From positions 124,001 through 188,000 of the forward strand of contig VOIU01000003.1 in assembly GCA_007896885.1 (NCBI GenBank): 64,000 nt of DNA, written 5' to 3'. The DNA comes from Bacteroidaceae bacterium HV4-6-C5C. GTDB lineage: Bacteria; Bacteroidota; Bacteroidia; Bacteroidales; Bacteroidaceae. Shown piece by piece: positions 51,157 to 60,976 of this stretch. Numbering within the stretch: position 1 is the stretch's first letter; each line of letters opens with the position of its first letter. A program made the position numbers and the translations under genes. The notes below the pieces were generated by a model. That model was not told the origin of the DNA and made no database searches. It saw nothing but the letters and a program-made list of their open reading frames with translations.

Positions 51157-52074
51157 TTAAAAACGGGAACCGGCTCCGCCACCTCCGCCGGAACCTCCAC
51201 CAAAACTTCCGCCGCTGAAGCCTCCGCCTCCGCCGCCGCCTCCAAAGAAGCCACCGCCAAGACCTCCAACAAACGGGCCTATTCCTCCTCCACTGTGGAA
51301 ATCGTCGTCTTCGGATTGATGGCGACGTATCACCTGATTTCCACAATTCCGGCAGGTATATACGATTTCTTCCGTTTTTATCCCGTTCTTGTTGGAAATG
51401 AGCGAAACGCTGGTGCGTTGCAATTTGTGTTTTCCACACTTCGGACATTTATTGGCTTTTCGTGCAATCAATATGCTGATAATCATGATCACGGCGAAAA
51501 CACCGAAGATAGCAAAAAGTATTGTACCGAAAGGCTGATTGTCTTCACCCTCGGAATCATTTGTCATGCTTCCGTCCAGCACTTTGCAAACCGATTGTAT
51601 ACCGGCTACCATGCCTGCGTCCCAGTTACCGTCTTTTAGATAGGGTATCATTTTTCGCGTTTGTATACGTTTACAAATAGCATCCGGAAGATCGCCTTCC
51701 AGACCATATCCGGTATAGAACTGGATACAGCGTTGATCGGTAACCAAGAGAATGACTAGTCCGTTATTCTTGTCTTTTTTACCTACTCCCCACTTATTGA
51801 GCAATTGATGGGAAAAGTCGAAACAGTCTTCGTTACCTATCGACGGTACTACTGCTATGACCGATTCTATTCCGGTTTTTTGTTCCAAGGCATATAGCAT
51901 ACGGTCAATACTATCCCGTGCTACGGTAGATAAAATATTTGCCGGATCACAGACGTATCTGGTCTTATCTTGCAAATGTACTTTAGGTATATTGTCAATG
52001 GTATATACCTGTTGCGTTTGCGCAGCAAGCGAAACAGACATCAACAACATTATGAGAGGAATTAACTTTTTCAT
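51157..52074 (-). CDS. TPM-domain membrane protein with Zn-ribbon-like pair and Gly-rich tail
   Basis: A 305-residue protein with signal peptide (about 1-20). A TPM/YgcG-like extracytoplasmic domain spans about 25-160 (VCDPANILSTVARDSIDRMLYALEQKTGIESVIAVVP, GVGKKDKNNGLVILLVTDQRCIQFYTGYGLEGDLPDAICKRI, read along the chain). One transmembrane helix (about 185-207) precedes a cytoplasmic CPKCGKHK / CRNCGNQ zinc-ribbon-like pair. The last 45 residues are almost all Gly, Ser, Phe (GGGFFGGGGGGGGFSGG type). ATG 52074 starts the signal peptide. It is paired with lemA, a common arrangement whose function is unsettled. Confidence 0.88.
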   Translation of the reverse strand: MKKLIPLIMLLMSVSLAAQTQQVYTIDNIPKVHLQDKTRYVCDPANILSTVARDSIDRMLYALEQKTGIESVIAVVPSIGNEDCFDFSHQLLNKWGVGKKDKNNGLVILLVTDQRCIQFYTGYGLEGDLPDAICKRIQTRKMIPYLKDGNWDAGMVAGIQSVCKVLDGSMTNDSEGEDNQPFGTILFAIFGVFAVIMIISILIARKANKCPKCGKHKLQRTSVSLISNKNGIKTEEIVYTCRNCGNQVIRRHQSEDDDFHSGGGIGPFVGGLGGGFFGGGGGGGGFSGGSFGGGSGGGGGAGSRF

Positions 52075-52241
52075 TTGTTCCGTATTATAGCAGCAAATAT
52101 ACAGATATTTCTTGCATATCCACAATGCTGTATAAAAATCGACGGTTTTTAATGAGACTTAACCGAATTCAAAGTACTAAGTGCCTTTTTTGGAAAAGAG
52201 AAGTTAATAATATGTTCCTGAAGTAAGAACCATCCTTTACT

Positions 52242-53192
52242 TTACTTGATATATTTCCCTACAAATTTACCAACCTTTTTGGTGTATTCTTTAGGATAGG
52301 TTTTATAAGATACGGCATGCTCAACTCCACGGGTGATCCAAATGGCTTTAGGCTCAGGCTTGGCTGAATAAAGCGGATAAACCATTCGTGTCGGTACATA
52401 GGTGTCTGCGTCTCCATGTATGAAAAACATTGGGAGGCGGCATTTCTTTACTTGTTTCAACGAAGAAGCTTCCTTAAAATTCCAACCATATTTGAGTTGG
52501 CATAGCATGCTGGTGGCATTCATTAAAGGAAATGAAGGGAGATTGAACTTACTTTTCAGCTCTTGTTCAAACTCATCCCAAACGCTGGTATACCCACAAT
52601 CTTCCACGAAGCACTTTACATACGGAGCAGACTGTTCTCCCGAAATCATCATTGTGGTTGCAGCACCCATTGAAATGCCGTGGACTACCATTTCTGTTTT
52701 TCCACCGAAAATGCTATTTGCCACATCCATCCATCTCATAACGTCCAAGCGATCTTTCCACCCCATCTGTATTGCCCGACCTTCACTTAGCCCGTGACTT
52801 TGCAGATCCGGTAAGAGAATGTTGTAGTTTAGATTCCGGTGATATAGATATCCGATCATAAGCATGCGCACACAGTCGTCGGTGTAGCCATGAACTATTA
52901 CGGCGGTCTTTTGCGTATGCTGTGCAGCTTTGACATAGATGGCATGCAACTTTACCCCCTCTGCATTAACAATAAATGTATCGCGCAAAGCCTTCATATT
53001 TTGCAGACTATCCACCCAAGGCTTGATGTATGGATATTCTTTGAACATGAATGTATATGAGCCGGACAGATTTCTCCCTTTATTCTGTGATGGCGTGAGG
53101 GAATAATTCAACATGAAAAAGCTTGCCCCCACAGCAACGAGAACAATGACGGTGAGAGTGATTCCCAGAATATATTTTGTTCTTTTTTTCAT
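52242..53192 (-). CDS. Membrane-anchored alpha/beta hydrolase
   Basis: An envelope serine hydrolase with unknown substrate. The 316 residues begin with a transmembrane helix (about 7-27). The hydrolase domain holds VIVHGYTDDCVRM (oxyanion), LPDLQSHGLSEG, nucleophile VHGISMGAATTMM near 190, the acid in FIHGDADTYVPT and the histidine in RGVEHAVSY. ATG 53192 is preferred because the in-frame upstream sequence to 53261 overlaps the aroE end and is not conserved. It follows aroE with a 40-bp gap and may be read with it. Confidence 0.88.
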   Translation of the reverse strand: MKKRTKYILGITLTVIVLVAVGASFFMLNYSLTPSQNKGRNLSGSYTFMFKEYPYIKPWVDSLQNMKALRDTFIVNAEGVKLHAIYVKAAQHTQKTAVIVHGYTDDCVRMLMIGYLYHRNLNYNILLPDLQSHGLSEGRAIQMGWKDRLDVMRWMDVANSIFGGKTEMVVHGISMGAATTMMISGEQSAPYVKCFVEDCGYTSVWDEFEQELKSKFNLPSFPLMNATSMLCQLKYGWNFKEASSLKQVKKCRLPMFFIHGDADTYVPTRMVYPLYSAKPEPKAIWITRGVEHAVSYKTYPKEYTKKVGKFVGKYIK

Positions 53193-53232
53193 TTTGAAAT
53201 ATTCCGCTATGTTTCTTTTAATGTTCGAAAGC

Positions 53233-53979
53233 TTATTTATTCCAGATCTCCCATGCTGCAAATGCTTGTAAAAGCAGCATTTCTAATCCATTTTTAGTCG
53301 TTGCCCCTTGATCTTGGCCTTTTTTCATAAATAAAGTTTCATTGGGGTTGTACAGCAAGTCATATAACAAATGCCTCGGAGTAAGACTTTTGTAGGGAAG
53401 GAAGGGGCAATAATCCACTTTGGGATACATACCCACAGGAGTGGAATTGACTATAACCGCATTCTTTTCAATGAGTTCGGGGGTTATTTCTTCATACGTG
53501 ATGGTATTCGGACCCTTTTTAGAACGTGATACGAATGTGCTTTTAATCCCTAAATCGAGCAGTCCGTAATACACGGCTTTCGATGCTCCGCCTGTCCCCA
53601 AAATCAAGGCATTCTTATGATGGGATTGCAGTAGTGGTTGAATAGATTTTGTGAATCCAATAATGTCGGAGTTGTAACCGACAAGTTTCACTTTGCTTTT
53701 CTGACGGATGATTTTAATCACATTTACCGCACCGATTCTTTTAGCGGTGTCTTTATCCAGTTCATCAAGATACGGGATGACTTGCTCTTTGTAAGGTATG
53801 GTTACGTTCAGACCATTGAGATCAGGATTCTCTTCGATGATTTCCATAAAGTTCTCAATGCTCGGGATTTCGTAGTTTACATATTCGGCATCTATATTCT
53901 CCGCTCTAAACTTTTCATTAAAATATCCGATGGAGAAAGAATGTTTTAATGGATAGCCTATTAAACCGTATTTTTGCAT
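53233..53979 (-). CDS. aroE: Shikimate dehydrogenase AroE
   Basis: Reduces 3-dehydroshikimate to shikimate with NADPH in aromatic amino acid synthesis. The 248 residues are a short form (272 in E. coli). The substrate-binding region is LIGYPLKHSFSIGYFNEKF with the conserved SxS region altered to SFS, then GLNVTIPYKEQVIPYLDELD (catalytic Lys). NADP-binding glycine loop is LILGTGGASKAVYYGL. Later parts include VNSTPVGMYP and LLYNPNETLFM, and the end is NGLEMLLLQAFAAWEIW. It is preceded by menG with a 79-bp gap on the same strand. Confidence 0.95.
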   Translation of the reverse strand: MQKYGLIGYPLKHSFSIGYFNEKFRAENIDAEYVNYEIPSIENFMEIIEENPDLNGLNVTIPYKEQVIPYLDELDKDTAKRIGAVNVIKIIRQKSKVKLVGYNSDIIGFTKSIQPLLQSHHKNALILGTGGASKAVYYGLLDLGIKSTFVSRSKKGPNTITYEEITPELIEKNAVIVNSTPVGMYPKVDYCPFLPYKSLTPRHLLYDLLYNPNETLFMKKGQDQGATTKNGLEMLLLQAFAAWEIWNK

Positions 53980-54058
53980 ATTTCTTTTATTGATCGTTGA
54001 TTTATGATTAAAAAACTGCGATAGCCAGTCTCTTCATGTTTTTTAGAGAGAATGTGTC

Positions 54059-54796
54059 TTATTTTGTTGCGGTGTACAAAGTACATATTCCGAATGTCAG
54101 CCGCTTGAAACTTACTTCACTGAATCCGGCTTTGCGAATGACATTTTGCATGATTTCGCCTTGCGGAAAAGCACGAATGCTTTGTGGTAAGTAAGTGTAT
54201 GCGCTATTATCTTTTGAGAGTCTCCGTCCCATAAACGGAATGACTACTTTTGAGTAAATCGTAAAGAGTTGTTTCATTGGAAATCTATCCGGCGTGGATA
54301 ATTCCAAGATAACTAAATGTCCTCCCGGTTTCAGTACCCGGCATATTTCAGACAGTCCTTTATCGAGATCGTCAAAATTGCGAATACCAAAGGCTACAGT
54401 TACTGCATCGAATGTGTCGGGAGCGAATGAAAGGTCTGTACAGTCTTCGCGAGCGAAGGAAATGATATCCGACATCTGTGCCTGCGCCACCTTTTTGCGG
54501 CCAACATTCATCATACCCTCGGATATATCCGTTCCGATAAGTGATTTCGGTTTCAATTCCCTACAAGCCAATATGGCAAAATCTCCTGTTCCTGTTGCTA
54601 CATCCATAATCTCCTCCGGATGAAATGGCTTTAAATACCTGATAGCTTTCTGGCGCCAACTCTTATCAATGCCTAGCGAAAGCGCATGGTTTAGCTTGTC
54701 ATAAGCAGGAGCAATATGATCGAACATCACTTCCACTTGCTCACTCTTCTTTCCGCTTTGCGAATAAGGTTTGATTTCTTCCTGAGGATAATTCAT
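54059..54796 (-). CDS. menG: Demethylmenaquinone methyltransferase (MenG/UbiE)
   Basis: Methylates demethylmenaquinone to menaquinone, the respiratory quinone of Bacteroides, with SAM. The 245 residues carry [28 protein letters not shown], then motif [43 protein letters not shown] (family-specific) and [18 protein letters not shown]. The C terminus ends [13 protein letters not shown]. It sits between purC and aroE. A 13-bp inverted repeat lies just upstream (54817-54856). Confidence 0.95.
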   Translation of the reverse strand: MNYPQEEIKPYSQSGKKSEQVEVMFDHIAPAYDKLNHALSLGIDKSWRQKAIRYLKPFHPEEIMDVATGTGDFAILACRELKPKSLIGTDISEGMMNVGRKKVAQAQMSDIISFAREDCTDLSFAPDTFDAVTVAFGIRNFDDLDKGLSEICRVLKPGGHLVILELSTPDRFPMKQLFTIYSKVVIPFMGRRLSKDNSAYTYLPQSIRAFPQGEIMQNVIRKAGFSEVSFKRLTFGICTLYTATK

Positions 54797-54816
54797 TGGA
54801 TTGATATTTAATGATG

Positions 54817-54856
54817 GGTGATTGATGAATGCTTATTATGCTTTTCATCAATCACC
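54817..54856. other. Intercistronic hairpin between purC and menG
   Basis: GGTGATTGATGAA (54817-54829) and its perfect reverse complement (54844-54856) flank a 14-nt loop. No T-run follows on either strand, so this is not a standard terminator. It lies in the 104-bp spacer of two same-strand genes and could stabilise or attenuate the transcript. Confidence 0.45.
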
Positions 54857-54900
54857 TCAAGCATCGTTTAATTATTGTATATTGTATGAGACTATCCGGA

Positions 54901-55848
54901 TTATTTCCCGTTCAGTTCGTCAGTGACATTTTTTTCAATGCGTGCAGCAATATCTCCGGCATTTTCTTTTACGAATGTTTCTCCGGTGATATGCTCGTAT
55001 AATTCAATATAACGTTCGCTGATTGAAGTTACGATTTCATCTGTCATTTCAGGCACCTGTTGTCCCGCTTTTCCTTGGAAACCATTGTCCATTAACCATT
55101 CTCTAACGAACTCTTTTGAAAGTTGTTTTTGAGCTTCTCCTTTTTCAAAACGTTCCTGATATCCTTCCGAATAAAAATAACGGCTTGAATCCGGAGTATG
55201 GATTTCATCCATTAGATATATTGTTCCATTATGTTTGCCAAATTCGTATTTGGTATCAACAAGTATAAGTCCCCGTGCAGCAGCAATTTCAGCACCACGC
55301 TTAAATAATTCCATAGTGTACTTTTCGAGAACAGCATATTCTTCGGGAGTAGCCAATCCTTTCTCTAAGATTTCTTCTTTTGAAATGTCTGCATCATGTT
55401 CTCCTATTTCAGCCTTTGTGGTAGGGGTGATAATAGGTTCCGGGAACTTTTGATTTTCTTTCATTCCTTCGGGTAACTTAATTCCACAGATTTCACGAAC
55501 GCCACTTTTATATGCACGCCATGCACTTCCGCATAAATAACCACGTACAATCATTTCAATGGGAAAACCTTCGCATAACACGCCTACAGTAACCATAGGG
55601 TCGGGAGTAGACACTTTCCAATTAGGACAAATATCTGTTGTAGCATCCAGAAATTTAGCCGCAATCTGATTGAGCATTTGTCCTTTGAAAGGAATGCCTT
55701 TAGGTAATACTACGTCAAAAGCGGATATACGATCGGTTGCTACCATAACCAGCTTTTCACCACCAATATTATACACATCACGAACTTTTCCGTGATAAAC
55801 ACTCTTCTGTCCCGGAAAATGGAAATCAGTCTTAGTTAATGCTTTCAT
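54901..55848 (-). CDS. purC: Phosphoribosylaminoimidazole-succinocarboxamide synthase PurC
   Basis: Joins CAIR and aspartate to SAICAR with ATP, in purine synthesis. The 315 residues match the longer, yeast-like SAICAR synthetase form (E. coli PurC is 237). Motifs include [41 protein letters not shown] near 18-60 (ATP loop), [33 protein letters not shown] and [32 protein letters not shown] near 200-230. It starts 59 bp after phoH. Confidence 0.96.
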   Translation of the reverse strand: MKALTKTDFHFPGQKSVYHGKVRDVYNIGGEKLVMVATDRISAFDVVLPKGIPFKGQMLNQIAAKFLDATTDICPNWKVSTPDPMVTVGVLCEGFPIEMIVRGYLCGSAWRAYKSGVREICGIKLPEGMKENQKFPEPIITPTTKAEIGEHDADISKEEILEKGLATPEEYAVLEKYTMELFKRGAEIAAARGLILVDTKYEFGKHNGTIYLMDEIHTPDSSRYFYSEGYQERFEKGEAQKQLSKEFVREWLMDNGFQGKAGQQVPEMTDEIVTSISERYIELYEHITGETFVKENAGDIAARIEKNVTDELNGK

Positions 55849-55907
55849 TTTTATATTGTTTTAATAACGGTTATTGACTTAAGCGAGCGCTAAACTCTGC
55901 CCGCTTC

Positions 55908-56900
55908 TTAATTTATTTTTTCCAATTGCCTGCTTTCTTCCCTTTGTCTCTTTTGATCGATCAATTCCTTGTCAAACTTTTCGTATGCGTCCACTATACG
56001 TTCCACCAATTTATGACGTACAATATCTTTTTTATTCAATTCGACGAAGCTGATACCTTTAACTCCTTTCAGAATGCGGAGAGCCTGAATTAATCCCGAT
56101 GTCTGCGATGTCGGTAAGTCGATTTGAGTCATATCTCCGGTTACAATCATCTTTGTGTTCATCCCCATGCGGGTGAGAAACATTTTGATTTGTTGAACAG
56201 TGGTATTTTGAGCTTCATCCAGGATAACTACCGCATCGTTCAGCGTACGACCTCGCATAAAGGCGAGTGGAGCGATTTGAATAATATTCAGCTCCATATA
56301 TTCTTTGAGTTTGGCGGCAGGAATCATATCCTGTAAAGCATCGTAGAGAGGTTGAAGGTATGGATCTATTTTATCTTTCATGTCTCCGGGAAGGAAACCA
56401 AGCTTTTCACCCGCTTCAACGGCCGGGCGACTGAGTATAATCTTCTTTATTTCTTTATTCTTCAGTGCCCGTACTGCAAGAGCAATGGCGGTATATGTTT
56501 TTCCCGATCCGGCCGGTCCGATGGCGAATATCAAGTCGTTCTTGGCGAAACCTTCCACCAATTTTAATTGATTCTCACTTCGCGGAATAATGGGCTTTCC
56601 CGTGACACTGAATACGATGACATTTCCTGATTTTTCTGCTTGAGGCGCATTGCCTTTGATGATATCGATAATAACTTCTTCTTTTAGCGAATTGTATTCG
56701 GCGCAATATTTTTCGAGCTTGATGATATTTTCTTCAAAAGCGCACATTTGCTCTTCATCTCCCAATACTTTGATCACATTGCCACGAGCAACAATTCTAA
56801 GCTTTGGATATAAAGCTTTTATCAGTTGCATATTTGTGTTATTCACTCCGTAAAAAATTACCGGATCAATATCCTCGAGAACAATCAGTTTTTCTATCAT
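55908..56900 (-). CDS. PhoH family ATPase
   Basis: A cytoplasmic P-loop ATPase of the PhoH family, implicated in RNA metabolism or stress in other bacteria. The 330 residues have an N-terminal KH-like/PIN-free part (about 1-95) and an ATPase core: LVEGFAKNDLIFAIGPAGSGKTYTAIALAVRALKN (Walker A near 125-140), ILSRPAVEAGEKLGFLPGDMKDKIDPYLQPLYDAL, then Walker B VVILDEAQNTTVQQIKMFLTRMG and KMIVTGDMTQIDLP. It has its own promoter and precedes purC by 59 bp. The symbol is left out because Bacteroides copies are named inconsistently (phoH or ybeZ-like). Confidence 0.92.
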   Translation of the reverse strand: MIEKLIVLEDIDPVIFYGVNNTNMQLIKALYPKLRIVARGNVIKVLGDEEQMCAFEENIIKLEKYCAEYNSLKEEVIIDIIKGNAPQAEKSGNVIVFSVTGKPIIPRSENQLKLVEGFAKNDLIFAIGPAGSGKTYTAIALAVRALKNKEIKKIILSRPAVEAGEKLGFLPGDMKDKIDPYLQPLYDALQDMIPAAKLKEYMELNIIQIAPLAFMRGRTLNDAVVILDEAQNTTVQQIKMFLTRMGMNTKMIVTGDMTQIDLPTSQTSGLIQALRILKGVKGISFVELNKKDIVRHKLVERIVDAYEKFDKELIDQKRQREESRQLEKIN

Positions 56901-56950
56901 CTAATATATTTTAAATCATATCAAATCATTTTCTTGCCACAAATAAATTG

Positions 56951-56980
56951 CAAATTTAGTGAAACAAGCGGACTCTCAAG
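56951..56980 (-). promoter_or_regulatory. Promoter of the phoH-family gene
   Basis: TAAATTTG on the minus strand (56958-56951) is an exact TAnnTTTG. CTTG (56980-56977) is a 3-of-4 -33 with an 18-bp spacer. Confidence 0.5.
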
Positions 56981-57090
56981 ACTTTCTGTTTTATTTTTTT
57001 TGAGGGGTATCTTATTGTAGCCCTGTTCTTTTTCAAAAAGCAAGATTCTCTTCAGAGCAATCCTCTTTTCCTAATGTTTTATGGTTTTAC

Positions 57091-57756
57091 TTATTCGAAA
57101 TAATGGAATTCAGCTTCAGTTGAGCCGGCATATCTTTTAAGTAGCTCGAAGATTAGTTCTGCAGCTTCTTCCAATCCTTCTGAACCACCGTATCCATTAA
57201 CGATAGCTAATATGTGTTGTGTGTCGATATCCATTTTGGTACGTTCATTATCGCTGGTCGGAGTACCTATGCCTCCTATCTTATCTCGATAAACAGGTAA
57301 GCCTTCTATGTTTAAAGTCCCACGTCCGATGCCCTCAAATGGTTCGTTGGCTTTGCCTATTCCCAAGGTAAGGGAGGTGCCTTGTATTTTGTCTGCGTCA
57401 AATCCGCCGATGGAAAAGCCGGTACGTAATGATACCAGATTTATAAGGTCGACTAAAGTATCTATTTGATATAATTCTATGCCGCGTAAAAGTCTGCGGC
57501 GTAATGCCTCGGCGGAGGGTCGATACCGTCCCGGGTCTTTTCCGCAACGTTTATATGCTTCACGGGTAGCTGATATAGCCGGTTGATATTTTATTTCTTC
57601 CAGAGTGGAAGTTTCAATCAGCTTTTTTGTAAACTCATTGATTTCATTCCAAAGTCCTGTGTCGTGTGCCGTATTTCTCACAGCAGCATAGACCGCTACT
57701 CCTTTAAATTCAGGACAGGCTCTTTTTAGTTCGTCCGATACGGTTAGTTGATACAT
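57091..57756 (-). CDS. Stand-alone B3/4 (tRNA-synthetase-like) domain protein
   Basis: A 221-residue protein with the B3/B4 domain that, in phenylalanyl-tRNA synthetase beta chains, edits mischarged tRNA. Key parts are PEFKGVAVYAAVRN near 15, REAYKRCGKDPGRYRPSAEALRRRLLRG near 70, YQIDTLVDLINLVSLRTGFSIGGFDADKIQG near 100 and ERTKMDIDTQHILAIVNGYGG near 170. As a free-standing protein it may be a trans-editing factor, but no data here prove this. It lies 46 bp after yfiH. Confidence 0.88.
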   Translation of the reverse strand: MYQLTVSDELKRACPEFKGVAVYAAVRNTAHDTGLWNEINEFTKKLIETSTLEEIKYQPAISATREAYKRCGKDPGRYRPSAEALRRRLLRGIELYQIDTLVDLINLVSLRTGFSIGGFDADKIQGTSLTLGIGKANEPFEGIGRGTLNIEGLPVYRDKIGGIGTPTSDNERTKMDIDTQHILAIVNGYGGSEGLEEAAELIFELLKRYAGSTEAEFHYFE

Positions 57757-57802
57757 AACATATAGTTATTCAATAATACCTGTTTTATCTACTGTCTATT
57801 AA

Positions 57803-58618
57803 TTATTGTCCGGTTAACATAATTCCCGACAAAATACGCCCGGATTTAATGCCTAGGCGGCGAGCCGAGAAAAAGTCCCGATAGTGAATATAGGTGCAAA
57901 TGCCTGATATTTCAATCTGTTCGGGAGCTACTCCGAAATGAGTAAGTTGCAAACAATTTGCTTGCCACAAATCGATATGATGCTTTTGGCTTACATCATT
58001 CCATTGAGATATTTCGTGCATTGGAAAATCTTTGGAGCGAAAAGCTTCGTAGACTTCTTCGCCTACTTCGAATGATGCAAGCGATATTCCCGGTCCTATA
58101 CAAGCCAAAATATCTTCTCCTTTTGTGCCGTAAAGGAGCTCCATTTTAGCCAATGTCTTTTGAAGAAGAGTATTGACGGTTCCTCTCCAGCCTGCGTGAA
58201 CGGCAGCTATTGCTTGGTTCTTCCGATCATAGAGTAGGATGGGAATGCAGTCGGCTGTAGAGATGCAAAGACAATAACCGGGCAGTTTTGTGATAAGAGC
58301 ATCTTTGCCTTGCAGATGTTCTTTCTTTTCTTTATCAGAAATAGAAATAAAGCTCTGCGATATCACTTCTATTTGTGTATCATGCGTTTGAAAAGGGATC
58401 ACAAGTTCCTTAAGAGAATCCGGCATCGACTCACAAAGCAATTTTTGATTGAGTCTGACGTGCTCTTCTTCGTCACCCGTATACGGTGTGCAGTTGAAGG
58501 AAGCATAATTGCCTGTACTGCTACCACCATGGCGTGTTGTGGAGAAACAAAAAATGTTGGAATACGGCATCGTAATACCGTAACCCAACATCTTTTTATC
58601 CTCTGTCAGAGGAATCAT
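57803..58618 (-). CDS. YfiH/PgeF (multicopper-oxidase-like laccase domain) protein
   Basis: The family acts as a purine nucleoside phosphorylase or adenosine deaminase and in E. coli affects peptidoglycan precursor fidelity. The 271 residues hold the metal site: [18 protein letters not shown] near 30, [14 protein letters not shown] (Cys ligand) near 115, and [17 protein letters not shown] (His ligand) near 138. Then [19 protein letters not shown] and a closing [14 protein letters not shown] 58618 overlaps the obgE stop in an ATGA arrangement, which fixes the start. The in-frame 58636 adds six residues deeper in obgE. Confidence 0.92.
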   Translation of the reverse strand: MIPLTEDKKMLGYGITMPYSNIFCFSTTRHGGSSTGNYASFNCTPYTGDEEEHVRLNQKLLCESMPDSLKELVIPFQTHDTQIEVISQSFISISDKEKKEHLQGKDALITKLPGYCLCISTADCIPILLYDRKNQAIAAVHAGWRGTVNTLLQKTLAKMELLYGTKGEDILACIGPGISLASFEVGEEVYEAFRSKDFPMHEISQWNDVSQKHHIDLWQANCLQLTHFGVAPEQIEISGICTYIHYRDFFSARRLGIKSGRILSGIMLTGQ

Positions 58619-59781
58619 TGGTCGTCCTCCTCCCAATCTTCCTCATACTCAAAGTCTTCCAGATCTTCTATATCTTCTTCTTCTTCACGCTCGAAGCTTA
58701 TATCTTCATCCTCACCCATATCTTTCAGCTCCTGCTGGAGTTTACTTACATCTTTTGCGCGATGAACAAGCCCTTCTATCTTGTTACTTTCTTTATTGAG
58801 TTCATTCCAAAGAATATCTTTTAAGATAGAAATACCTAATCCGGATATTGAAGAAATGAATACATGCGGAATACCCTCAGGAAGCGTTGGTTCTATTTCA
58901 TCCATCAATTCCTGATCGAGCATATCGCTTTTTGTGATAGCGATAACCCTTTGTTTATCAAGCATTTCAGGATTGAAAGTACGAAGCTCATTGAGTAGAA
59001 CATCATATTCATTGCGAATATCATCACTATCAGCCGGTACCATAAAGAGCAAGAGGGAATTTCGTTCAATATGGCGAAGGAATCGTAAACCTAATCCTTT
59101 TCCAGCACTTGCACCCTCGATAATACCCGGAATATCGGCCATCACAAATGATTTTCCATCATGATAAGACACGATGCCCAGATTAGGCTCGAGCGTCGTA
59201 AAAGGATAATTGGCTATCTTGGGCTTTGCCGAAGATACTGCTGACAATAGCGTTGATTTACCGGCATTGGGCAGACCAACCAATCCTACATCCGCAAGAA
59301 GTTTTAACTCAAGTATGATGGTCATTTCCTGCATCGGCTCACCCGGTTGGGCGAAACGAGGTGCTTGACGAGTTGCCGTTTTGAAATGCCAATTTCCCAA
59401 TCCGCCTCTTCCGCCCTTAAGCAGAATGACTTCTTGGTCATGTTCGGTTACATCGCAAAGATACTCACCTGTTTCAGCATTGTACACTACAGTACCACAG
59501 GGTACTTCAATGACTTTATCGGCACCATCCTTACCAAAACTTCTGTTCTTTGAACCTGATTCACCATGTCCGGCAAGAGCGTGACGATCATACTTCAAAT
59601 GAAGTAAGGTCCAGTAATTACGATTACCACGTAATATAATGTGACCGCCTCTTCCGCCGTCTCCTCCGTCGGGACCTCCATTGGGGACGTACTTCGCGCG
59701 CCTCATATGCGTAGAGCCTCTTCCGCCCTTTCCGGAGCGGCAGTATATCTTTACGTAGTCAACAAAATTTGATTCGGCCAT
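58615..59781 (-). CDS. obgE: GTPase ObgE/CgtA
   Basis: A conserved GTPase for 50S ribosome assembly and stress control. The 388 residues have the glycine-rich Obg domain (about 1-158: [46 protein letters not shown]). The G domain follows, with G1 GLPNAGKST near 168, G3 DIPGIIEGA near 213, NKxD equivalent TKSD and a switch region. The last 65 residues are acidic and disordered ([22 protein letters not shown]). It starts 19 bp after adk and is coupled to yfiH. Confidence 0.96.
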   Translation of the reverse strand: MAESNFVDYVKIYCRSGKGGRGSTHMRRAKYVPNGGPDGGDGGRGGHIILRGNRNYWTLLHLKYDRHALAGHGESGSKNRSFGKDGADKVIEVPCGTVVYNAETGEYLCDVTEHDQEVILLKGGRGGLGNWHFKTATRQAPRFAQPGEPMQEMTIILELKLLADVGLVGLPNAGKSTLLSAVSSAKPKIANYPFTTLEPNLGIVSYHDGKSFVMADIPGIIEGASAGKGLGLRFLRHIERNSLLLFMVPADSDDIRNEYDVLLNELRTFNPEMLDKQRVIAITKSDMLDQELMDEIEPTLPEGIPHVFISSISGLGISILKDILWNELNKESNKIEGLVHRAKDVSKLQQELKDMGEDEDISFEREEEEDIEDLEDFEYEEDWEEDDQ

Positions 59782-59800
59782 GTCACTATTTGTTTTTTAT

Positions 59801-60373
59801 TTATTTTACTTTATCGATTGTAGCACAGATATCAGCGAAAATAACTTCCAACTCTCCGTATCCCTTTATCTGTTCGTATTTATTTTCTTTCTTGTACCAC
59901 TCTTTTAAAGGAGATGTCTGAGAATGATATACCACCAAACGTTTTTTGATCGTTTCTTCATTGTCATCTGCACGTCCGGTTTGTTTGCCACGATTGATGA
60001 GACGTTCCATTAAGATATCTTCAGGAACTTCAAGATCAAGCATCACGCTGATATCCTGTCCTCTCTCAGCAAGCATCTTCTTTAAAGCTTCCGCTTGAGG
60101 AATTGTACGTGGAAATCCATCAAATATAACACCTTTACTATCTTTTAAGTTGTCGAGGGTACTTGCTAAAATGTCTATAATAAGCTCATCAGGCAATAAT
60201 TGACCCTGATCCATATACTTCTTAGCCGTTTGACCAAGTTCTGTGCCATTCTTTATCTCGGCGCGCAATACATCTCCCGTAGAAATGTGGTTGATGTTAT
60301 ACTTCTCTACAATGCGCTCACTTTGTGTCCCTTTGCCTGATCCGGGAGCACCGAAAATTACAATATTCAACAT
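59801..60373 (-). CDS. adk: Adenylate kinase Adk
   Basis: Interconverts ATP plus AMP and 2 ADP. The 190 residues are the short form without the zinc LID. Motifs include NIVIFGAPGSGKGTQSERIVEKY (P-loop), HISTGDVLRAEIKNGTELG, VIFDGFPRTIPQAEAL, and the lid-like MERLINRGKQTGRADDNEETIKKRL. ATG 60373 is used; an upstream in-frame TTG at 60385 adds four residues without support. It lies 27 bp after hpt and 19 bp before obgE. Confidence 0.96.
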   Translation of the reverse strand: MLNIVIFGAPGSGKGTQSERIVEKYNINHISTGDVLRAEIKNGTELGQTAKKYMDQGQLLPDELIIDILASTLDNLKDSKGVIFDGFPRTIPQAEALKKMLAERGQDISVMLDLEVPEDILMERLINRGKQTGRADDNEETIKKRLVVYHSQTSPLKEWYKKENKYEQIKGYGELEVIFADICATIDKVK

Positions 60374-60400
60374 GTTATCTAACAAATTTATTTAGTTGTA

Positions 60401-60937
60401 TCAATCTACTACAGTATAGATATCGGGATAATTACGACCGAATCCATCGTAATCAAGTCCATAACCTACGATAAAATCATTAGGTATTTTCATGGCTATA
60501 TACTCAATATTCAGATCCACTTTCAGTTTATCCGGTTTCAGCAGAAGGGATGCAATGTGTATCTTTTTGGGGTTGCGGGTTCCTAACGTATCTAGCAAGC
60601 GTTGCATGGTTAAGCCGGTATCTACAATATCTTCTACTATAACAACGGTTCTGTCCGTAAGATCTTCACTGATTCCTATGACTTCCTTAATAACTCCCGT
60701 AGAAGATACTCCTTGATATGAAGCTAATTTTACAAACGAAATTTCACAGGGAATGTTAATTTGTTTCATCAAATCAGCTGTAAACATGAATGAACCATTC
60801 AATACGCTGAGAAATAAAGGGTTTTCCCCTTTGAGGTCACGGTTTATTTCATTAGCAACGCGGGTTACTTCTTTCTGAATGTCTTCATGACGAATGGAAA
60901 TGCTGAATTGTTTATCCTTAATTTGTACGGTATCCAT
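60401..60937 (-). CDS. hpt: Hypoxanthine phosphoribosyltransferase
   Basis: Salvages hypoxanthine and guanine to IMP and GMP with PRPP. The 178 residues carry LFLSVLNGSFMFTADLMKQI near 40, VKLASYQGVSSTGVIKEV near 70 and the PRPP loop VVIVEDIVDTGLTM near 94-107. LKPDKLKVDLNIEYIAMKIPNDFIVGYGLDYDG near 135-165 contains the purine-binding and catalytic Asp-containing flank. It heads the hpt, adk, obgE, yfiH, B3/4 run and has its own -7 box at 60963. Confidence 0.94.
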   Translation of the reverse strand: MDTVQIKDKQFSISIRHEDIQKEVTRVANEINRDLKGENPLFLSVLNGSFMFTADLMKQINIPCEISFVKLASYQGVSSTGVIKEVIGISEDLTDRTVVIVEDIVDTGLTMQRLLDTLGTRNPKKIHIASLLLKPDKLKVDLNIEYIAMKIPNDFIVGYGLDYDGFGRNYPDIYTVVD

Positions 60938-60962
60938 AAGGGTGATTATTTAAAAGTTGGCA

Positions 60963-60970
60963 CAAAAATA
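60963..60970 (-). promoter_or_regulatory. -7 box for the hpt-adk-obgE run
   Basis: TATTTTTG on the minus strand, 26 bp before the hpt start codon. Any -33 element would lie inside the end of the POT gene; none is clear. Confidence 0.5.
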
Positions 60971-60976
60971 CATTTT

